A stretch of DNA of 64,000 nt from Trichosphaerium sp. ATCC 40318 (lineage: Eukaryota; Discosea; Flabellinia; Trichosidae): assembly GCA_038496445.1 (NCBI GenBank), contig JALMLS010000120.1, positions 1 to 64,000 on the forward strand, read 5' to 3'. A model generated the notes under the pieces. It searched no databases. It was given only the letters and a program-made list of their open reading frames with translations, and was not told the origin of the DNA. Positions 61,132-64,000 of this stretch are shown here, in pieces. A program made the translations under genes and the position numbers. Positions within the stretch are counted from its first letter, which is position 1. Each line of letters begins with the position of its first letter.

Positions 61132-61590
61132 CCCTTCTCATGTGCTAATTTAGTTTCACTTTAAAAAATCTAAAAGAGAAAAAAAACCAAAAAAAAACCC
61201 ATAAAAACGATAACGTTACCTACCAAGAAAAAGGTTTCGGTTGTAATAAATTGTAAATTATCACTCAATAAATACCGTCATAAATTAGGACTAATAACTG
61301 CCTTTTCTGTGATGGTGCACTAAACGATCTTAATTTGCTTTTTGTAGGTAACTAAATTAATCTCATCACAACAATGCTTTGGTGCCTTTGTGGGCAGTAT
61401 GGATAGCAAAAGTAGGTGGCAACAGTTTCTAATGGTGTATTTGTAAGATGTGAATGAACTAGTCAGTGTTGGAGTACGCAGTAGAAAAGTATTAAACAGT
61501 TATTTAGACATATTGTAACTGAACGGGAAGAGAATAACAAAATGGTGTATTTATTTATTTAGATATTTAGTTGTGAAATACTCAGGCGGT
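61132..61590. other. Intergenic region
   Basis: 3' flanks of convergent genes; nothing supported. Confidence 0.45.
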
Positions 61591-62228
61591 TTATTCTGCT
61601 TTTGACTCAGAGCGTTTTTTCGACTTCGAATTATCAGTGCCGTTCTGTATCAAGCCTAATAATATTATGGCCGTTGAGCCAATCATCCCAATAGTAACAG
61701 GACCCAAAAGAAGAGTCTGAACGATCAACTCTTGAAGATCACTAAAGGGGAGATCAGACAAGGTTTTCTTGTATAAAATACGGGCCTAGCCGGCGTCTTA
61801 GATGGCGTAGAGTTCGGTAAGAGCTTGAAATTGGTACCAAAAACGGCACATAGCATATAAGCAACCACGTGTAGGTAGGTTCCTATGGAGAAAAGTAGTT
61901 GGAGTTTATTGTTTTAATGGGAAAAAAAAACTGATAAAAAAGTAAAGCCTAAAACGTGTCATTCACGTGTACCTGCCATGAGAAGCCATACCATTAAGTG
62001 GCGCATGGTTTTACCAAGGTTTAGGTAAGGTACCATTAAACCAACTACACATATCCAGGTGCCGTTTAGTACGGCCTCAATGTGACCACCAACGGCTGCC
62101 CTGTAGCTGTTGTAGAAACCGAAAGCAGCTCCAAGGCCTGTTATGGTCAATCCAAGGAAGAATAATAGAGCTCCCATGAAGAAGAGTCTTTTTTGGACTC
62201 TTAGAACGTCTGGTGATGGTGCTAGCAT
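61591..62228 (-). CDS. HabB-like four-helix membrane protein
   Basis: MLAPSPDVLRVQKRLFFMGA, then LLFFLGLTITGLGAAF, the GHIEAVLNGTWICVVGLMVP block with LNLGKTMRHLMVWLLMAG, an intron (GTACACGTGAATG...ATAG), TYLHVVAYMLCAVFG, and a final hydrophobic block LIVQTLLLGPVTIGMIGSTA, ending KAE-TAA. Order and the HxEGVxNG-like motif (HIEAVLNG) resemble bacterial hydroxylaminobenzene mutase (HabB) and related membrane proteins. Whether it has that activity is unknown. The reading frame changes at about 61770-61800, so one short intron there is not resolved. Confidence 0.55.
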
Positions 62229-62406
62229 TGATGGTTATTGTGAATTGTTTGTATTAATTGGCAAACTTGATCATCATGTTTTAAGTCAGGAGCTTTCTTT
62301 TTCACAGAACTGAATCCTTTTCGCAATAAACCGACTTGAAGTGTAATAAAAATTTGATGATCTCAATAGTTTTCATATATTATGACAAATGACGTCACCA
62401 TGCTAA

Positions 62407-62950
62407 GTGTATGAAATTACAAACTTGATTTGCCAAAAAAGGGAAGCGAAAAATCAATGGTATGAGGACAGTAAGATGCGGAGACAATGTCATTGTGTAA
62501 ATAGCATCATTGAAGGCGAGGAACGTTTTTGGCATCCCAATGGTATGTTGGAAAGGTGTTGTAATTTTGTAAACCGTGTACTTCATGGAGAGTATAAATG
62601 ATGGAGTGACAGTGGAAAATTAGTCTTACACTGTAATTATACTATGCGGAGAATATGGCACCACAACGTACAGCTGTGGAAGCAAGAAAATGTCACGAAT
62701 TGCAAACTTGAAGGAGTAAAAAAAATGGTTCAATAATGGATAATTGCATGTGAGTTTTAATTATATGGCATGGCTGATGGAGAGTATAAAGAATTGTATA
62801 AAAGTGGTCAATTAAGAGCACATAGCTACTTCATCAATAATAAACAAGAAGGAGTGTTCCAGAAATGGCATGACAATGACAGGTTGTAGGAGCAATCAAA
62901 TTATCAACGGAGAGCTTACCAGGTACAGTAAAGGCTACGGAGGAACAGTC
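62407..62950 (+). pseudogene. YwqK/MORN-type repeat pseudogene
   Basis: With several in-frame stops the plus strand reads NQWYEDSKMRRQC, GEERFWHPNGMLERCCNFVN and HGEYK, WSDSGKLVLHCNY, ADGEYKELYKSGQLRAHSYF and EGVFQKWHDNDRL. These are four to five repeats of the GxWxxWYxNGxLxxxxxYxxG type seen in the intact gene at 63479. Stops occur after HGEYK and further on. Probably a decayed tandem copy. Confidence 0.65.
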
Positions 62951-63478
62951 TAATTAAGGTAACTGTGAACTAGAAGGAGAACAATAAGTTTGTTTTGCCA
63001 TTACATATTATGGGATAAACTTTGTTGGAACAACAGACAAGTTTCCAACTATTAACGCAAAAAATAAAACAGTTTTGGAATGTTGATACTAAAATTAGTC
63101 CTGAGATATTTTTGTTCAGAGCAACAAAGTTGAGGCTTGTTTACAATATAATTCTGCACCATAAACTTGCTGACATGATACATACGAAACCCTTCACAAG
63201 TCAGAACTCATTGCCTAAAACAGTAGAAAACGCAAACTGGCAAAATTACAGTATCGTCCTTATTCACAGTATATGCTCGAGTGAAGGAGTAGAAGTTTAC
63301 AGGAGTACCGCAGCATATCCTTTATCATGTCAAGAGACCTTGATGTGAACTATTTTATCCGGACTCCGTGAATAACCAGCTGTTTTGGGAAGAAAAATTA
63401 TCGACTTAAATTGGCGTTAAGCCACTTACAATTGTGTTAGTTGTTACGCACAATTATCACGTCGTCGCTGTATTTTTC
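62951..63478. other. Intergenic region
   Basis: A 108-codon frame at 63022-63348 has no recognisable content. The rest is promoter-side sequence of the next gene, with TATTTTTC just before its ATG. Confidence 0.35.
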
Positions 63479-64000
63479 ATGGAAGAAACGACTATTGCGT
63501 CAGAACCTCATTCTGAAACGAAAATTACAATTTCGGTTAAACAGCCTCAAATCATCATAACAGCGTTACCGAGCGATGTACAAAGGTTAATATGTACTCT
63601 GGACTCTGAAATATTCATGAAATACCACCTCCTATCCAAACAAGCGGCGATTAGAACTCACTTCAATAGCGCTCTTGAGAAGGACGGTTTATGGATATCT
63701 TGGTACCCAACAGGCGAAATAAGACAACACTGGCGTAGAGACGGTACTTGTAAGCGCTGGTACAAGAATGGGAACATACAATTCGAACATTCCCAGCGAA
63801 ACGGTAAATCCAACGGTATTTTCAAGTTATTCAGAGAAAGTGGAAGTCTCGCCATAGAGGTTGAAATGAAGGATGGTTTACAGGATGGTATGTTAAAAGA
63901 GTATTACGGAGACTTTCCAAGGAGGTTGGCAAGACCTTTGGGAAGATTAAACGAGAGAGAACAAGAAAAAACACCGGAAGATCCAAACGGAAGACTCAGG
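63479..64000 (+). CDS. F-box / YwqK-repeat protein, 3' end outside the window
   Basis: Opens at ATG 63479 and stays open for 174 codons to the window edge, with no stop. F-box (about residues 28-60): ITALPSDVQRLICTLDSEIF...HLLSKQAAIRTHF. YwqK/MORN_2-type repeats follow: KDGLWISWYPTGEIRQHWRR, DGTCKRWYKNGNIQFEHSQR, NGIFKLFRESGSLAIEVEMK, LKEYYGD. Similar repeats occur in bacterial YwqK antitoxin-like proteins and in F-box proteins of some giant viruses and protists. Likely another SCF adaptor. No intron in the part seen. Confidence 0.75.
   Translation, partial: MEETTIASEPHSETKITISVKQPQIIITALPSDVQRLICTLDSEIFMKYHLLSKQAAIRTHFNSALEKDGLWISWYPTGEIRQHWRRDGTCKRWYKNGNIQFEHSQRNGKSNGIFKLFRESGSLAIEVEMKDGLQDGMLKEYYGDFPRRLARPLGRLNEREQEKTPEDPNGRLR

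Overview
The window is nuclear DNA of a unicellular eukaryote that I cannot place more precisely. The evidence is GT-AG introns of about 35-110 bp in almost every gene, often starting GTAC, small GTPases ending in CAAX boxes, Trm7, Nop53, TKL and AGC kinases, many F-box proteins, and no bacterial signals. TAA, TAG and TGA all act as stops. The DNA is AT-rich and gene-dense.

Layout. 1-1108: no convincing gene. 1109-8636: a very young Ty3/gypsy LTR retrotransposon on the minus strand with identical 124-bp LTRs; its gag-pol frame is split by a 1031-bp terminal-inverted-repeat insert. 9284-10710: decayed F-box/Ras-like gene. 10921-13154: broken piggyBac-type element between TTAA sites. 13271-14890: F-box/LRR gene. 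15344-17932: NOP53. 18544-18612: tRNA-like sequence. 18981-24311: membrane protein, Rho GTPase, and a receptor-like beta-propeller/mucin protein. 24834-30111: TKL kinase and a divergent long-form NDP kinase. 30531-36576: small secreted protein, F-box protein, an F-box/Rho GTPase fusion, gene fragments. 37919-40962: 2H phosphoesterase and TRM7. 41518-43088 and 51742-52707: duplicated coiled-coil genes and an LRR fragment. 44326-50421: beta-helix protein, aldo-keto reductase, F-box-like protein. 52854-53037: a long near-perfect hairpin. 53452-55528: a protein with three dsRNA-binding domains and an F-box. 55652-62228: receptor-like Cys-rich protein, AGC kinase, HabB-like membrane protein. 62407-64000: a YwqK-repeat pseudogene and an F-box/YwqK gene running off the end.

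The strongest themes are: (1) an expanded F-box family in which the F-box is joined to very different partners (LRRs, Rho or Ras GTPase, dsRNA-binding domains, YwqK repeats), as expected for substrate adaptors of SCF ubiquitin ligases with diverse targets; (2) a recurrent GC-AG intron class whose 5' splice site reads G|GCACGTG or close to it, within a general excess of CACGTG; (3) three Ras-superfamily GTPases, all without the catalytic Gln of switch II; (4) several mobile elements, including one nested inside another. Exon joins given here were worked out by reading frame and splice dinucleotides only; no transcript data were available.
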